In this document: in pieces, positions 1 to 9,321 of the stretch
Layout: every line of letters begins with the position of its first letter
How positions within the stretch are numbered: position 1 is the stretch's first letter
Source of the DNA: Mesoplasma entomophilum
Lineage (GTDB): Bacteria; Bacillota_I; Bacilli_A; Mycoplasmatales; Mycoplasmataceae
DNA length: 64,000 bases
NCBI RefSeq assembly: GCF_002804125.1
Contig: NZ_CP024966.1
Coordinates: forward strand, 558,001 to 622,000
Reading direction: 5' to 3'
Notes under the pieces: generated by a model
What the model saw: the letters and a program-made list of their open reading frames with translations, nothing else
Databases searched by the model: none
Told to the model about the DNA's origin: nothing
Made by a program: the position numbers and the translations under genes

Positions 1-473
1 ACCATTTTACTTCCATCTGATTTATTTTTTTCTAATCCTGTAGTTCTATATTCACCAATAATATTTGGATAAACTTGTTTCTGAGTTTTTTTATCTCATG
101 TAGGCATTAATCCATTAACAAATAATCTACTTAAAATACTGACATTAAAATTCTCTAACAATATTTTGCTTATTTGTTTAATATATTCATTATTTATTTC
201 TTTTTTTTGATAAAAACCTATTTTCTCAACAAACTCAATAGCATTTTTAAAATTATAGATTTCTAATTCAATAAATATTTCCTTAATTCTTGCCAAATTT
301 AAGGTTTCTAAAAAGCGATCATTCAAGTTTTTATTAGAGACGGAGTAATATTCTTGTGTTTCTTGTTTTTGATAGAAATATGAAATATACTGTTCTTTTG
401 TCAATTCTTGATTTTCAATTAAGTTAGAGTTAAATCCAATATCTTCTTTTCAATATTTTAAATATTTTTCCAT
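1..473 (-). CDS. Hypothetical protein, 3' end outside the window
   Basis: The reading frame starts at an ATG at 473 (MEKYLKYWKED) and runs off the left edge, giving about 157 visible residues with two UGA-encoded Trp. The visible part is hydrophilic, rich in Lys, Glu, Asn and Ile, and has no signal peptide or membrane segment. The stretch near residues 145-157 (WDKKTQKQVYPNIIGEYR) is more basic and looks like the beginning of another domain. I do not recognise the family. About 130 bases of AT-rich DNA separate it from the acetyltransferase gene upstream, so it may have its own promoter. Confidence 0.6.
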
Positions 474-601
474 TTAAACACCACCTAAACATAAACATAT
501 TATACCAAAAATGTGCCCTATTTTTTTAAAGCAAGGTTAACCAAATAACATTAAATTTAGTTAAATTTATTTATTTTTTACATTAAATTTAATTTAAACA
601 A

Positions 602-1387
602 TTATTGTTTAAAGAACACTTCCATGTAAGTATCTATTAGTTTAAAACCTAGTTTTTCATAAACAGGAGTTCCATCCTCTGTACCAAATAATAATACTTC
701 AGATTTTCCTATTTGTTTTGCATGAGATATTAAATAAAACATTATCATCTTTGCATAACCTTTTCCTCTAGCTTCAACTAAAACTGAGATATCATCAATA
801 ATAGCATGTTGATCATCAAAGTAAATATTACCTGTTCCAACAAATTTATTATTTTCATCTTTAACTAAAATCATGCGATTAACTTTATTTTCTAAGTTAT
901 ATTCATGTATTGGTAAGTATTTATCTAATACAATAGTTTCCAAATCAAATGTATTCTCAATAATATCAGTAAATGCTTTAACTTCTATTTGATTTTCAAC
1001 CACTTTAATATGAGGGTTATTCAAACTACCATTAATTTTTCATTTTTTTGTCTGTAAAACCATTCCTTGGTATACATGTAATAATTCAAATTTTTTCTTA
1101 ATTAATACTTCATGATTTTGATTATGTTCATTGTTAGAAAAATTAATTCAGGTCATTGCATTTTGCTCTTTCGTAATTTCCTTAACTTGTTTATTGTCTA
1201 ATTTTAATAAATCATTTGAAACAACTGTTAAGTTATTTTTTTGATCTTTAGTTATCACACATACATGGTCAGTTTGTCAGTTAAAATTTTGTTTTATATA
1301 TTTTTCATCTGGATTAGCATAATATTTAGTAAAGTTATTTATCAAATCATTTGCGTATGCACTATGCATTATAAATTTCTTTTTCAT
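602..1387 (-). CDS. GNAT-family N-acetyltransferase with an extra N-terminal domain
   Basis: 261 residues when UGA is read as Trp. The start at 1387 is preceded by AAGGAAA at good spacing; a start at 1024 would leave only the C-terminal half. Residues ~120-261 form a GNAT fold: the acetyl-CoA loop (motif A) is seen as ISVLVEARGKGYAKMI, and the C-terminal PVYEKLGFKLIDTYMEV is the usual GNAT end (YxxxGF). The first ~120 residues look like a degenerate second GNAT-like half or a substrate domain. The acetyl acceptor cannot be told from sequence. It is followed by a long AT-rich gap and is probably monocistronic. Confidence 0.75.
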
Positions 1388-1549
1388 AGTATTTTCCTTA
1401 TGTGAATATTATACCCTATAGTTTGTTTTAACCAAAATTTGGACAGTGATATGGTTTTATAGTTAAATATTACTAGAGATTGTAATTAATTATGTTTTAT
1501 ACTTATATAAACTTAATTAATTATTTTTGTTTTACTTTATAACCAAATA

Positions 1550-1579
1550 AAAAATAAGAGACTTAAATCTCTTATTTTT
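1550..1579. terminator. Bidirectional intrinsic terminator
   Basis: Perfect 11-bp inverted repeat (AAAATAAGAG / CTCTTATTTT plus one flanking A-T pair) with an 8-base loop. T and A runs on both sides would let it work in either direction. It overlaps the 3' end of the broken membrane gene at 1572-1901. Confidence 0.7.
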
Positions 1580-1901
1580 CTTCATTTTTGATTTCTTTAT
1601 TAGGGAATACTCCTTGATCATATCTATTACATTTAGCACACATTGTATATGCTATTAATATTAATACTTTTTAAACTACTCAAATGAATATAATTGAACA
1701 TAAACCTAAAACTAAGTGGAATCTTTCAATACCATTCATTAATTCATCTCTAACTTTTATTGTATCAGTTAAGTCTAATTCGACAATTCCTGTTGTTCCA
1801 TTTAAGGCATTGCCACCAGCTAATCCATCTAAAAATTAAAATGCTAATGCTAGTCAATTAAAACCAATCGTTGCATTATATAAGTGTATCTTTTCGTTCA
1901 T
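1572..1901 (-). pseudogene. Small membrane protein gene broken by two in-frame TAA stops
   Basis: A strong ribosome site (AAAAGGAGAATAAAATG) leads into MNEKIHLYNATIGFNW, then TAA, a further ~50 codons that include LDGLAGGNALNG, a hydrophobic stretch (LVLGLCSIIFIWVV), a second TAA, then KVLILIAYTMCAKCNRYDQG and a terminal stop. All parts are in one frame of 110 codons and read like one two-TM protein with a Cys-x-x-Cys pair. TAA is a true stop in the UGA=Trp code, so the gene looks recently inactivated. Family not recognised. Confidence 0.65.
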
Positions 1902-1945
1902 TTTATTCTCCTTTTAATTTATTTAAATAATCATTAAATTATATA

Positions 1946-1978
1946 AAAAAACTCTATGCGAAATACATAAAGTTTTTT
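1946..1978 (-). terminator. Intrinsic terminator after the 227-residue lipoprotein gene
   Basis: Inverted repeat AAAAAACTCTATG / CATAAAGTTTTTT with one mismatch and a 7-base loop, ending in a T run on the minus strand. It lies 42 bases past the stop codon at 2020. Confidence 0.6.
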
Positions 1979-2019
1979 AAACTTATTAAATTGTTAATTA
2001 ATAAATTAAATTTTATTAA

Positions 2020-2703
2020 TTATTGTTGAATCGCTTTTTTTACATTAGCAATAACATCAAATGAAGTTAAACTATCTGTAGCTAATTTGTATCCTTTATC
2101 AGCTTTAACTTTAACTGTAAAAGTTTTTTCTGTAGTTTCAGCTTCTTCTTTAGTTTCGCTTCCTTTAGCAGTTGGTTCACCATCTAATACTAAACCTGTT
2201 GTTAATTTGACAGCTTTTAAAGCTTCGATTGCTTTTGCATCGCTTTCAAATACTTTATCTTTAACAGCTTCATCTAATAGAGCTTGAACTCCAGTAGTTA
2301 CAACTTCTGTATCTTCTGGTGTAACTGTTCCTGTTGTAACAGAAGCTTTAACTTCAAAAGAAGTTAAACTATCTTTAGCTAATTTGTATCCTTTATCAGC
2401 TTTAACTTTAACTGTAAAAGTTTTTTCTGTAGTTTCAGCTTCTTCTTTAGTTTCGCTTCCTTTAGCAGTTGGTTCACCATCTAATACTAAACCTGTTGTT
2501 AATTTAACGGCTTTTAAAGCTTCGATTGCTTTTGCATCGCTTTCAAATACTTTATCTTTAACAGCTGCATCTAATAGAGCTTGAACTCCAGTAGTTACAA
2601 CTTCTTTGTCTTCACCTTTGTTGTTTGTTCCACATGAAACAGCAACTGAAGCTCCTGTAGCTGTTAAACCAACAGCTCCTAAAATTGATAGTAATTTTTT
2701 CAT
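2020..2703 (-). CDS. Lipoprotein with two near-identical tandem repeats
   Basis: 227 residues. The start at 2703 has an AGGGG ribosome site and opens a classic mollicute lipoprotein signal (MKKLLSILGAVGLTATG, lipobox VAVSC), with predicted lipidation on Cys ~24. The frame is open further upstream, but that part covers a terminator-like hairpin and the true start is clear from the signal peptide. The mature part is two ~99-residue units (each opening EVVTTGVQALLD and closing DSLTSF) that differ at only a few residues. It is acidic and Lys-rich and should lie on the outer face of the membrane. Function unknown; the repeats make copy-number change likely. Confidence 0.85.
   Translation of the reverse strand: MKKLLSILGAVGLTATGASVAVSCGTNNKGEDKEVVTTGVQALLDAAVKDKVFESDAKAIEALKAVKLTTGLVLDGEPTAKGSETKEEAETTEKTFTVKVKADKGYKLAKDSLTSFEVKASVTTGTVTPEDTEVVTTGVQALLDEAVKDKVFESDAKAIEALKAVKLTTGLVLDGEPTAKGSETKEEAETTEKTFTVKVKADKGYKLATDSLTSFDVIANVKKAIQQ
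2058..2607 (-). repeat. Tandem ~253-bp direct repeat inside a lipoprotein gene, 297-bp period
   Basis: 2058-2310 and 2355-2607 are almost identical at the DNA level. The period of 297 bp is 99 codons, so gain or loss of a unit keeps the reading frame. Confidence 0.85.
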
Positions 2704-2721
2704 ATAATTCCCCTTTTTATA

Positions 2722-2745
2722 TAAAAGCAAACAAAATCTGTTTGC
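2722..2745 (-). promoter_or_regulatory. Hairpin with T run just upstream of a lipoprotein start
   Basis: Stem GCAAACA / TGTTTGC with a 5-base loop followed by TTTTAT, ending about 20 bases before the ATG at 2703. It has the form of a leader terminator or attenuator, but it could also be a weak second terminator for upstream read-through. Confidence 0.4.
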
Positions 2746-2760
2746 ATGATATGATTTTAC

Positions 2761-2821
2761 AAAAAAAAGACAAAAAACACATACTTTTGGTAAAAGTTCC
2801 AAAAATTTGTGATTTTGTCTT
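2761..2821 (-). terminator. Intrinsic terminator after the 805-residue lipoprotein gene
   Basis: Outer stem AAGACAAAA / TTTTGTCTT encloses an inner stem ACTTTT / AAAAGT. On the minus strand it is followed by a run of eight T. It lies ~165 bases downstream of the stop at 2985. Confidence 0.6.
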
Positions 2822-2984
2822 AAATTTTTTATTCATCTTTATTTTAAAGATTTAAGATATTTTTATTAATATAAAGCCATAATTTATTAAATAAGTTTAT
2901 ACGAAATATAGGGGAATCATATAAATTAAACTTATGATCAATACTAATAATTGTTATATATATTTTAATTAAATATTATTCAAA

Positions 2985-5402
2985 TTATTTTGTTGTTAAA
3001 GTTATTGTTTCGCCTTTAACTTTTTTTGAAGTTGCAACAGCTGAAATTTTAACTGTAACTTTTGTTTCGTCTTTTCCATTTGAAGTTGTTGTTACTTGTT
3101 CAATTGAAATAGTTACATCTTTATCTAAAGCTAATTTAGCATCATCTTCTAATTTTAATTCAGTGTTTAATGCTGCAAGAACACTATCATTTGATAAGTC
3201 AGTTGTTGGAATTTCCATTCCTTCTGCTTCTTTTAAGTCTTTTCTTGGAGTTGTTGCTGGAAGTTCAAATTCTAAAGTTTCACCTTTAATTTTTTTACTT
3301 CCAGAAACAGCTGAAATTGTAACTTTTCCTTCTTTAGATTGTTGAGGATTAACAACTGAAATAGTTACATCTTTATTTAATTCTAATTTAGCAACATCTT
3401 CTAATTTTAATTCAGTGTTTAATGCTGCAAGAACACTTGTAGGTTTTAAATCTGCTGGAATAGCCATGTCTTTTGCTTCTGATAAGTCTTTTCTTGAATC
3501 AGTTACTTTGCCAACTATAAGTTCTAGAGCTTCACCTTTAATTTTTTTACTTGTAGAAACAGCTGAAATTGTAATTTTTCCATCTTTTTCATAAGTAGGT
3601 TGATCAATTGAAATAGTTACATCAGTACCTGAAAGTAATTTATCTTTTTCTTCTGTTAATCCTAATTCAGTGTTTAATTCTGCAAGAACTTTTGTACTTG
3701 TTAATTCTGTTGGAATTTCCATTCCTTCTGCATCTTTTAAGTCTTTTCTTGAATCAATTGCAAGAGTTATATCACTACCTTCAACTTTTTCACTTGCTTT
3801 AATAGCATTTGTACCTGATCCACTTGCTTTAACTACACTAACAGTTCATTTTGTTGCAGGTTTTTCTGGTATTGAACCATTTGCTTCAGCCGCATCGCTT
3901 TTGATAGTTACATCTTTATCTAAAACTAATTTAGTTGCATCTGTTGTTAATCCTAATTTTTTGTTTAATGCTTCAAGAATTTGATCAGCTGTAGTTGCAG
4001 GAGTTACAGTTAAACCTAATGCTTTAGCATCTAAACCTGTAATATTTGATTTTTTAAATGTTACATTTAAAACAAGTTTACCTGTATATTTTGTACCATT
4101 ATCTGAAGATTCTAAAGTATAAACAGTTTTAGCAGTTTTTCCTTCACCTGTTGTTGTAACAACTAATTTAACATCTGCTTCATTTAAAATTGGTTCTTCT
4201 TTTGTTGTTGCAAAACCATCGTCATCTGTTGCTGTAACTGTTTTAGTATTATTTTTTATAACATATTCTAAAACATCATTATTTGTTGAACCAATTGGTA
4301 AAGTAACAACATTGTTTAAGTTTAATTTATTTAAATCATCTTTGAATGTTACTTCAATTGTAACTTCACCAAAGTATTTAACTCCGTTGTTTACTGATTT
4401 TAATGTATAAACATTGTTACCTTGATCATCTTTTGTAACAACAAGTTGTACATCTTCTTTAGCAATCAATAAATTTTCTTGACTTGCTTTATTTGCTTCT
4501 GTTTGAGCTTTAATAATTAAATCTAAAATTTCATCGTTTGTTGCACCTGTTACTGTTTCAATTTTTGATGCTGTTTCAGCAAGTTTTAATTCTTGTCCTT
4601 TTTTAACATTAATTAAAACATTACCTGTAAATTTTGAATCAGCTTTTGGCATTAATGTATATTCTTTTGTTTTTTCATCAAACTTAATTCCAACAGTTTT
4701 ATCTAAAGCTGCGCTTGGGTTAAGTTCAATAACTTTATTTAATACAACATCAACTTCTGGTGAATCGTCTCCTAAAACAACTGTTGTGTTAGTTACTAAT
4801 TTAGCTAGATCACTTTCTCATTTAACAGTCATTTTTACTTGACCTGTTAGTCCTTTAAGAGAACCAATAGGTGATGCTTTTACAGTTACTTCAGTATAAT
4901 CTCCTTTTACTGAATTTGCAAAACTAAAAATAACATCTTTAATTTCTTCTAATTGGTTTGCACCTGTTGATTTATTTGCTTCAAAAATTGCTTCTTTAAC
5001 AACATCTTTATCATTATTGCTACTTGAAAGAGTAAAATCTTTTACAGCAAATATTTTTGTTAAATCTTTTTCAGCTTCAACTGTAATTAAAACTTCACCT
5101 GTATATTTTTCAGTTGCTGAAGTTAAAGTATAAACTGGATTTTTTTCAGTTCCTGTTATTGTTAATTTTAAGTCAGCTTTTGTTAAGTTAGCTTTTGAGT
5201 TTTGTGCAATAATTGTGTCTAAAATAACACTTTTGTTTCTCTCATTACCTAATATAACTTTAACATTTTTGTTTGAAACTAAATTAGCTAAATTTGTTTC
5301 AACAACCTCAGGACCAGTTGTTTTGTTACCACATGAAACAACAACTGAAGCTCCTGTTGCAGTTATTCCAACCGCTCCTATAATTGATAATAATTTTTTC
5401 AT
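2985..5402 (-). CDS. Large repeat-built surface lipoprotein
   Basis: 805 residues with two UGA Trp codons. The signal is MKKLLSIIGAVGITATG with lipobox VVVSC. The N-terminal half has four or five ~100-residue units, each ending in a strand signature such as KYTGEVLITVE, KFTGNVLINVK, KYFGEVTIEVT or KYTGKLVLNVT. The C-terminal third switches to ~83-residue units that open RKDLKEAEGMEIP, contain SVLAALNTELKLED and end KKIKGETLEFEL, about three and a half copies. It has no catalytic motif that I can see. It looks like a beta-rich repeat stalk or adhesin-like surface protein; this is inferred from composition only. A ~200-base leader precedes it. Confidence 0.85.
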
Positions 5403-5584
5403 TATTTTCTCCTTTTTTTATTTTATTTAATCAACTTAAAAAACCTTACTAAAACTAAAAGAAGTTTGTTAAATAATAAACTAAACCGACAAATAACTCC
5501 AAAGGAAAGGAAAAACGTAGTTAACTTTTCCCCTGAAATTAACACTCATAAGCTTATATTAAGTTGCTAAGTATTACTATACAC

Positions 5585-5630
5585 AAAAAAAAAAAAAAAC
5601 ACTTTTTTAAGAAAATTTCCAAAAAAAGTG
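5585..5630 (-). terminator. Intrinsic terminator with a 15-T tract
   Basis: Stem CACTTTTTT / AAAAAAGTG followed on the minus strand by 15 consecutive T (15 A at 5585-5599 on the plus strand). It lies 19 bases past the stop of the membrane protein at 5649-6401 and also sits at the head of the large lipoprotein's leader. Confidence 0.75.
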
Positions 5631-5648
5631 CATTTTTTTTAAGTTTTT

Positions 5649-6401
5649 TTAAATGATTTTAATAATTTTTTTATATTGCTTATAATTAAATATCAAGTTA
5701 TTGTTATAAACCAATCATAAATGATGTAAGGAAAATCAAATAAAGAAAGCTATTATTAAGTATAGTACATATAAAATAACTGAATTACCAATAAATAGAT
5801 TCTGAAAGTCTACAAATGGATAAGGATATCAACCTGTATTATTATTTTGTAAATATAACTCTCCTCTAATATATACATATGCTAAATAACTAGCTGCATA
5901 GATAAATACAATGTATATATCTCATTTTTTATAAAAGTTATAAGTATATCTTTCGTTTCCCATACTAAATTGATAAATAATGAATAATAGAATTGGACAT
6001 ATTAAGTGAGTAACTATGGTACAAAGTATTTGATTAGTACCATAGTTAGCTATACTATCTTCACCTGATTTAGCATAATATACTACACCCATTCAAAAGA
6101 TTAAAAATACTAACATATTTAAATTCATCATAACCATTCTAAATCGATCAGTTAATATTCCATGTTTTTCTTTCTTGTCAAAGTTAATAATATAAATGAT
6201 TAATCAGACTATTGTCATGATATTAACTTGTACTGAAAAGAAACTAATTAAGATATCATAATTGGTAAAAGAGTTATTACTATATCAGTATTCAACAAAA
6301 CTTGAAAGATAAAATCCTCAGCATAAAAAACCTATAAATAGTAAACAGGCTATTAAATGATAATATCAAATCCAGTTTTTATAATATGGTTTATTTCTCA
6401 T
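5649..6401 (-). CDS. Polytopic membrane protein, mollicute-specific Pr6Pr/DUF1600-like
   Basis: 250 residues, rich in UGA Trp codons, so it is invisible as a single frame in the standard code. It begins MRNKPYYKNWIWYYH and has about six hydrophobic segments with short charged loops (DKKEKHGILTDRFRM; NERYTYNFYKKWD) and a late YIRGELY...GWYPYPFVD motif. The protein at 42214-42954 has the same layout and a matching late RG...WFTPFPYSQLD motif, so the two are paralogues. The family name is tentative. No transport or enzyme motif is seen. Flanked by terminators on both sides, so probably monocistronic. Confidence 0.7.
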
Positions 6402-6424
6402 ATATTAATTTAAACATAAAAAAG

Positions 6425-6447
6425 CAAAAGACCATAATAGTCTTTTG
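6425..6447. terminator. Bidirectional intrinsic terminator
   Basis: Perfect stem CAAAAGAC / GTCTTTTG with a 7-base loop, just after the stop of the 453-residue lipoprotein gene. Confidence 0.7.
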
Positions 6448-6454
6448 AATTGTT

Positions 6455-7816
6455 TTAGTTATTTACATCAAAATAATACTTCACTAAAACTCCACCAAAG
6501 TATTGTTGATCATCATTTGATACAACTAGTATTGCTTCAAATAGATGTGTTTCAAGTTTGTCTTGATCAACTACACCCATATCTTCTATATCAGTTACTA
6601 CTAATCTATTTTTAAGTTCTGGTGCTTGTTTATAAATACTGTTTAATATTCCTTGTTCATTATTTGTTTTTACTTCAATAAAAGAATTGTCTTTAATTAT
6701 TGAAGCTATATTAACCAGAAAACCAGGCATCTGTTCTTCTTTATAAATAGTTACATTTAAAACAACGCTTCCTTGATAATCAAAACTGTTTTCACTAATT
6801 GATAATTCTCATTGAGTATTTGAAAGATATTTTAAAATTAAATCCTCTGTTTTTAATTCAGGATAATCAAGAATTATTTTATTTAATATATTTGCTTGAA
6901 TTATTTCTTCATTTTCTCGTAATAATATATGAGGATTAACAATAAGACTGTTTAAATCCTGTTTTACATTAACATCAAAATAATACTTCACTAAAACTCC
7001 ACCAAAGTATTGTTGATCATCATCTGATACAACTAGTATTGCTTCAAATAGATGTGTTTCAAGTTTGTCTTGATCAACTACACCCATATCTTCTATATCA
7101 GTTACTAGTAATCTATTTTTAAGTTCTGGTGCTTGTTTATAAATACTGTTTAATATTCCTTGTTCATTATTTGTTTTTACTTCAATAAAAGAATTGTTTT
7201 TAATTATTCAAGCTATATTAACTAGAAAACCAGGCATCTGTTCTTCTTTATAAATAGTTACATTTAAAATAACGCTTCCTTGATAAAATATTTCATTTTC
7301 CTCAATAGACAACTCTCAATATGTTTCATTTATTTTTTCAAGGTATAAATTCATAAAATTTAATTCTGGGTACATTTCTTTTATTCTTCTAATAATATTA
7401 TTTTCATTAATTTCATTTTCATCAAATAAAACAATTTCTGTGTTTACAAAAACTTGTTTCAACTCTTTTTTAATTGTTGGCAGTATTGGAATTTGTTCAT
7501 TTATTATTATATTAAAGTATTTAATACCTTCAAAATATAAATCACTTTTATCAACGTGCAATTCTCATACAGTTGTGCTGTATACTAATCTCAATTTACA
7601 TTTTTTTAACTCTGGGTATGTTTTGCGTATCATGCTTAAGATATTTTCACCATTTATATCCATTCAATATGGCAATTCAATGTAGTTATCTGTAAATATT
7701 GATTCTATATTAGTTTTTACAATATTTACTATCGGCTTATTACTACAACTTATAGTTAAGCTTAAACTAAATCCTGTTAAAGATAAACAAGTTAATAAAT
7801 GCAATAATTTTTTCAT
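6455..7816 (-). CDS. Lipoprotein with a 169-residue tandem repeat
   Basis: 453 residues with several UGA Trp. The start at 7816 gives MKKLLHLLTCLSLTGFS and lipobox LTISC; in-frame ATG 7864 upstream would add 16 charged residues before the signal and lacks sense for export. The mature protein has alternating modules ending in strand motifs (YFEGIKYFNIII, YQGSVVLNVTIY, YFGGVLVKYYFDV). The last two-thirds is a 507-bp unit present twice. The modules resemble those in the neighbouring 259-residue lipoprotein and the N-terminal half of the 805-residue one, so this cluster grew from one building block. Function unknown. Confidence 0.8.
6465..7283 (-). repeat. Tandem ~312-bp direct repeat, 507-bp period, inside a lipoprotein gene
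   Basis: 6465-6776 and 6972-7283 are nearly identical DNA. The 507-bp period is 169 codons, so recombination between them would keep the frame. Confidence 0.85.
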
Positions 7817-7870
7817 TTTTTTCCTTTGCGAGGTCTCCCTCACTTTAATTTTATGACTAGACAAAAGAAA

Positions 7871-7895
7871 AAATAATAGCTTTAGACTATTATTT
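7871..7895. terminator. Intrinsic terminator overlapping the stop of the 259-residue lipoprotein gene
   Basis: Perfect stem AAATAATAG / CTATTATTT with a 7-base loop. The right arm runs into the stop codon at 7895-7897. Confidence 0.65.
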
Positions 7896-8674
7896 TAAAC
7901 ATATAATTGCACTAAGCAATTCCCATAATAAATTAATTCTGTTTCATCAACACTTATTGATCAAGTATTTTTATTAAATAAAATTGCTTTTAATTTTATA
8001 TCAGCTAACTCAGGATACTTAGCCCTAATTAATTTAACTACTATTTTTTCATGGCTGTTTATTGTTTGTGATTTAAAAGTCTTATCTTGTATTACATCAC
8101 TAATATCTTTTTTAATATAGATTTTTAATATAATGAAGCCATCATAGTTTTCATTTTCTTCAATAACACTAATTATTCAACTTTCATTTTCTTTTTTACA
8201 TAATAATTTTAGCTCTTTTACTTCAGGATTTAGTGTTTTAAAATTTTCGATTATTGATTGCTCATTTACTTCTGTTGTCTTTAAATACATTTCCTGTTGG
8301 AATTTATTAATATTATTTTTTTGAATTATTTCTAATTCAATGGTTCCCGTATAAATATTTTCATCTATACTTGATAAACAATATTTCTCTTTTTTTATAA
8401 CTGACAAATAGTTTCATTTAATTTCTATATCTTGGTTAAGTGATTTTAATTCATTGAATATTATTTTTTCATGAATTTCAATTGCACTAGAAAATATAAT
8501 TTTTGTCTGTATGTTTAACGAATCTAAATTTAAAGCAATTTCAACTTCTTCTGGCTTTTCATTTTGATTTTCAATTTGATTTTCATTTTTATGATTTGTT
8601 GTGCAACCAATAATATTTATAGCAGTAATTGTTGAAACGCTTAAACTTGATAAAAATAATAATAACTTTTTCAT
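7895..8674 (-). CDS. Lipoprotein of the same module family
   Basis: 259 residues. The start at 8674 (MKKLLLFLSSLSVSTITA, lipobox NIIGC) is chosen because it opens the signal peptide; an ATG 24 bases upstream adds a charged leader. After an Asn/Glu-rich linker (KNENQIENQNEKPEE) it holds about three modules with the strand signatures YTGTIELEII, YDGFIILKIYI and YGNCLVQLYV, each preceded by a W-x-I-S-V motif. These match the modules of the 453-residue lipoprotein next door. No catalytic motif. Probably a surface protein. Confidence 0.8.
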
Positions 8675-8726
8675 TTTGTTATCCTTTCTAAATTTCAAAA
8701 TATTATTAAAGGATTTTATTTTAAAA

Positions 8727-8752
8727 AAAACAGCACTTATAGTTACTGTTTT
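8727..8752 (-). terminator. Hairpin with T run upstream of the lipoprotein gene
   Basis: Stem AAAACAG / CTGTTTT with a 12-base loop and a T run on the minus strand. It is a second possible stop for transcripts reading through from the cassette at 9094 and beyond. The DNA from 8760 to 8949 is AT-rich; I see nothing else supportable there. Confidence 0.5.
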
Positions 8753-8949
8753 AAAAATATTATTATTTTTGTATTTATCTTCTATGTATCTAATATAAGT
8801 TTTGAGTTGTTGATTTTTTAAACTAAACTCATTTACTGAATTTATAAGAAATTCTTTAAACTTTTAAATTTTATTTTAAGCTTAAAATATCAAGATATTA
8901 TATAACTCTAAATCCTTAGTAAAATCAGCTTGAATTATTATTTAAGTTT

Positions 8950-8983
8950 AAAAAAAAAAAAAAAATGAAAGCTAAGCTTTCAT
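8950..8983 (-). terminator. Terminator at the end of cassette A, with a 16-T tract
   Basis: Stem ATGAAAGCT / AGCTTTCAT followed on the minus strand by 16 T (A run 8950-8965 on plus). The stem shares GAAAG..GCTTTC with the terminators after hpt (35299-35323) and after hpt relic B (23304-23327), as expected if all three descend from one hpt terminator. Confidence 0.75.
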
Positions 8984-8998
8984 AAAAATATAATTATA

Positions 8999-9093
8999 CT
9001 AATTACAAAATATTTTGAAATTGTATACATGTCAATTAGGTTTGATATCAACTTTATATTTATTTGATTTATACACCATATCTAAGTATTAAC
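8999..9093 (-). pseudogene. Decayed 3' fragment of hpt (relic A)
   Basis: Starts immediately after the XRE stop codon. Read on the minus strand it gives LDMVYKSNKYKVDIKPNW, matching residues ~132-149 of the intact hpt product (LTMLDKPTERKVEIQPDW). The DNA stays alignable past this point: AATTGACATGTATACAAT against GATTGAGCATGTTTTTCA, then ATTTTGTAAT in both. It is then cut short and joins the terminator at 8965. It has no start and stop codons interrupt it, so it makes no product. The match was judged by eye. Confidence 0.6.
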
Positions 9094-9321
9094 TTAAGGA
9101 ATTAATAAATCTTGAGGTTCTATTTCAAGACCCTCAATAAGTCTTTGAAAAACTTTAATTGTTATGTTTCTTCTTCCTCTTTCAAAATCAGAAATATAAT
9201 TTTTTGAAATACCAGATCTAAAGCCTAACTCTTCTTGAGTAAAACCCTTAAGAGATCTAATCTTTTTTAAATTAGTTGCAATAATTAAAATTAAAGCATT
9301 TTCTTCATTATACTTTTTCAC
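9094..9321 (-). CDS. XRE-family helix-turn-helix regulator (cassette A)
   Basis: 75 residues, a bare HTH_3 domain. LKKIRSLKGFTQEELG is helices 1-2, SGISKNYISDFERGRR is the recognition region, and the usual last helix is followed by LEIEPQDLL. Its ATG lies inside the end of the HU-domain gene (14-base overlap), so it is translationally coupled. It is the last gene of the cassette. Such lone XRE proteins usually bind an operator of their own operon; which one is not shown. It differs from its cassette B twin at about a tenth of positions. Confidence 0.9.
   Translation of the reverse strand: MKKYNEENALILIIATNLKKIRSLKGFTQEELGFRSGISKNYISDFERGRRNITIKVFQRLIEGLEIEPQDLLIP

Noticed and set aside
2087-2584. 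Two plus-strand frames of 66 codons with nearly the same sequence
   Set aside because: They are the antisense of the two lipoprotein repeats; their identity comes only from the repeat, and neither has a ribosome site.
5585-5599. A15 run as a phase-variation promoter switch for the large lipoprotein
   Set aside because: On the minus strand it is the T tract of a good hairpin terminator placed 19 bases after a stop codon, which explains it without phase variation. Variation was not excluded but has no direct support.
8760-8949. Open stretch of ~70 codons in frame with the lipoprotein gene at 8674 (contains QQLKTYIRYIEDKYKNN)
   Set aside because: It has no start codon or ribosome site, crosses a terminator-like hairpin, and would place the signal peptide in the middle of a protein.
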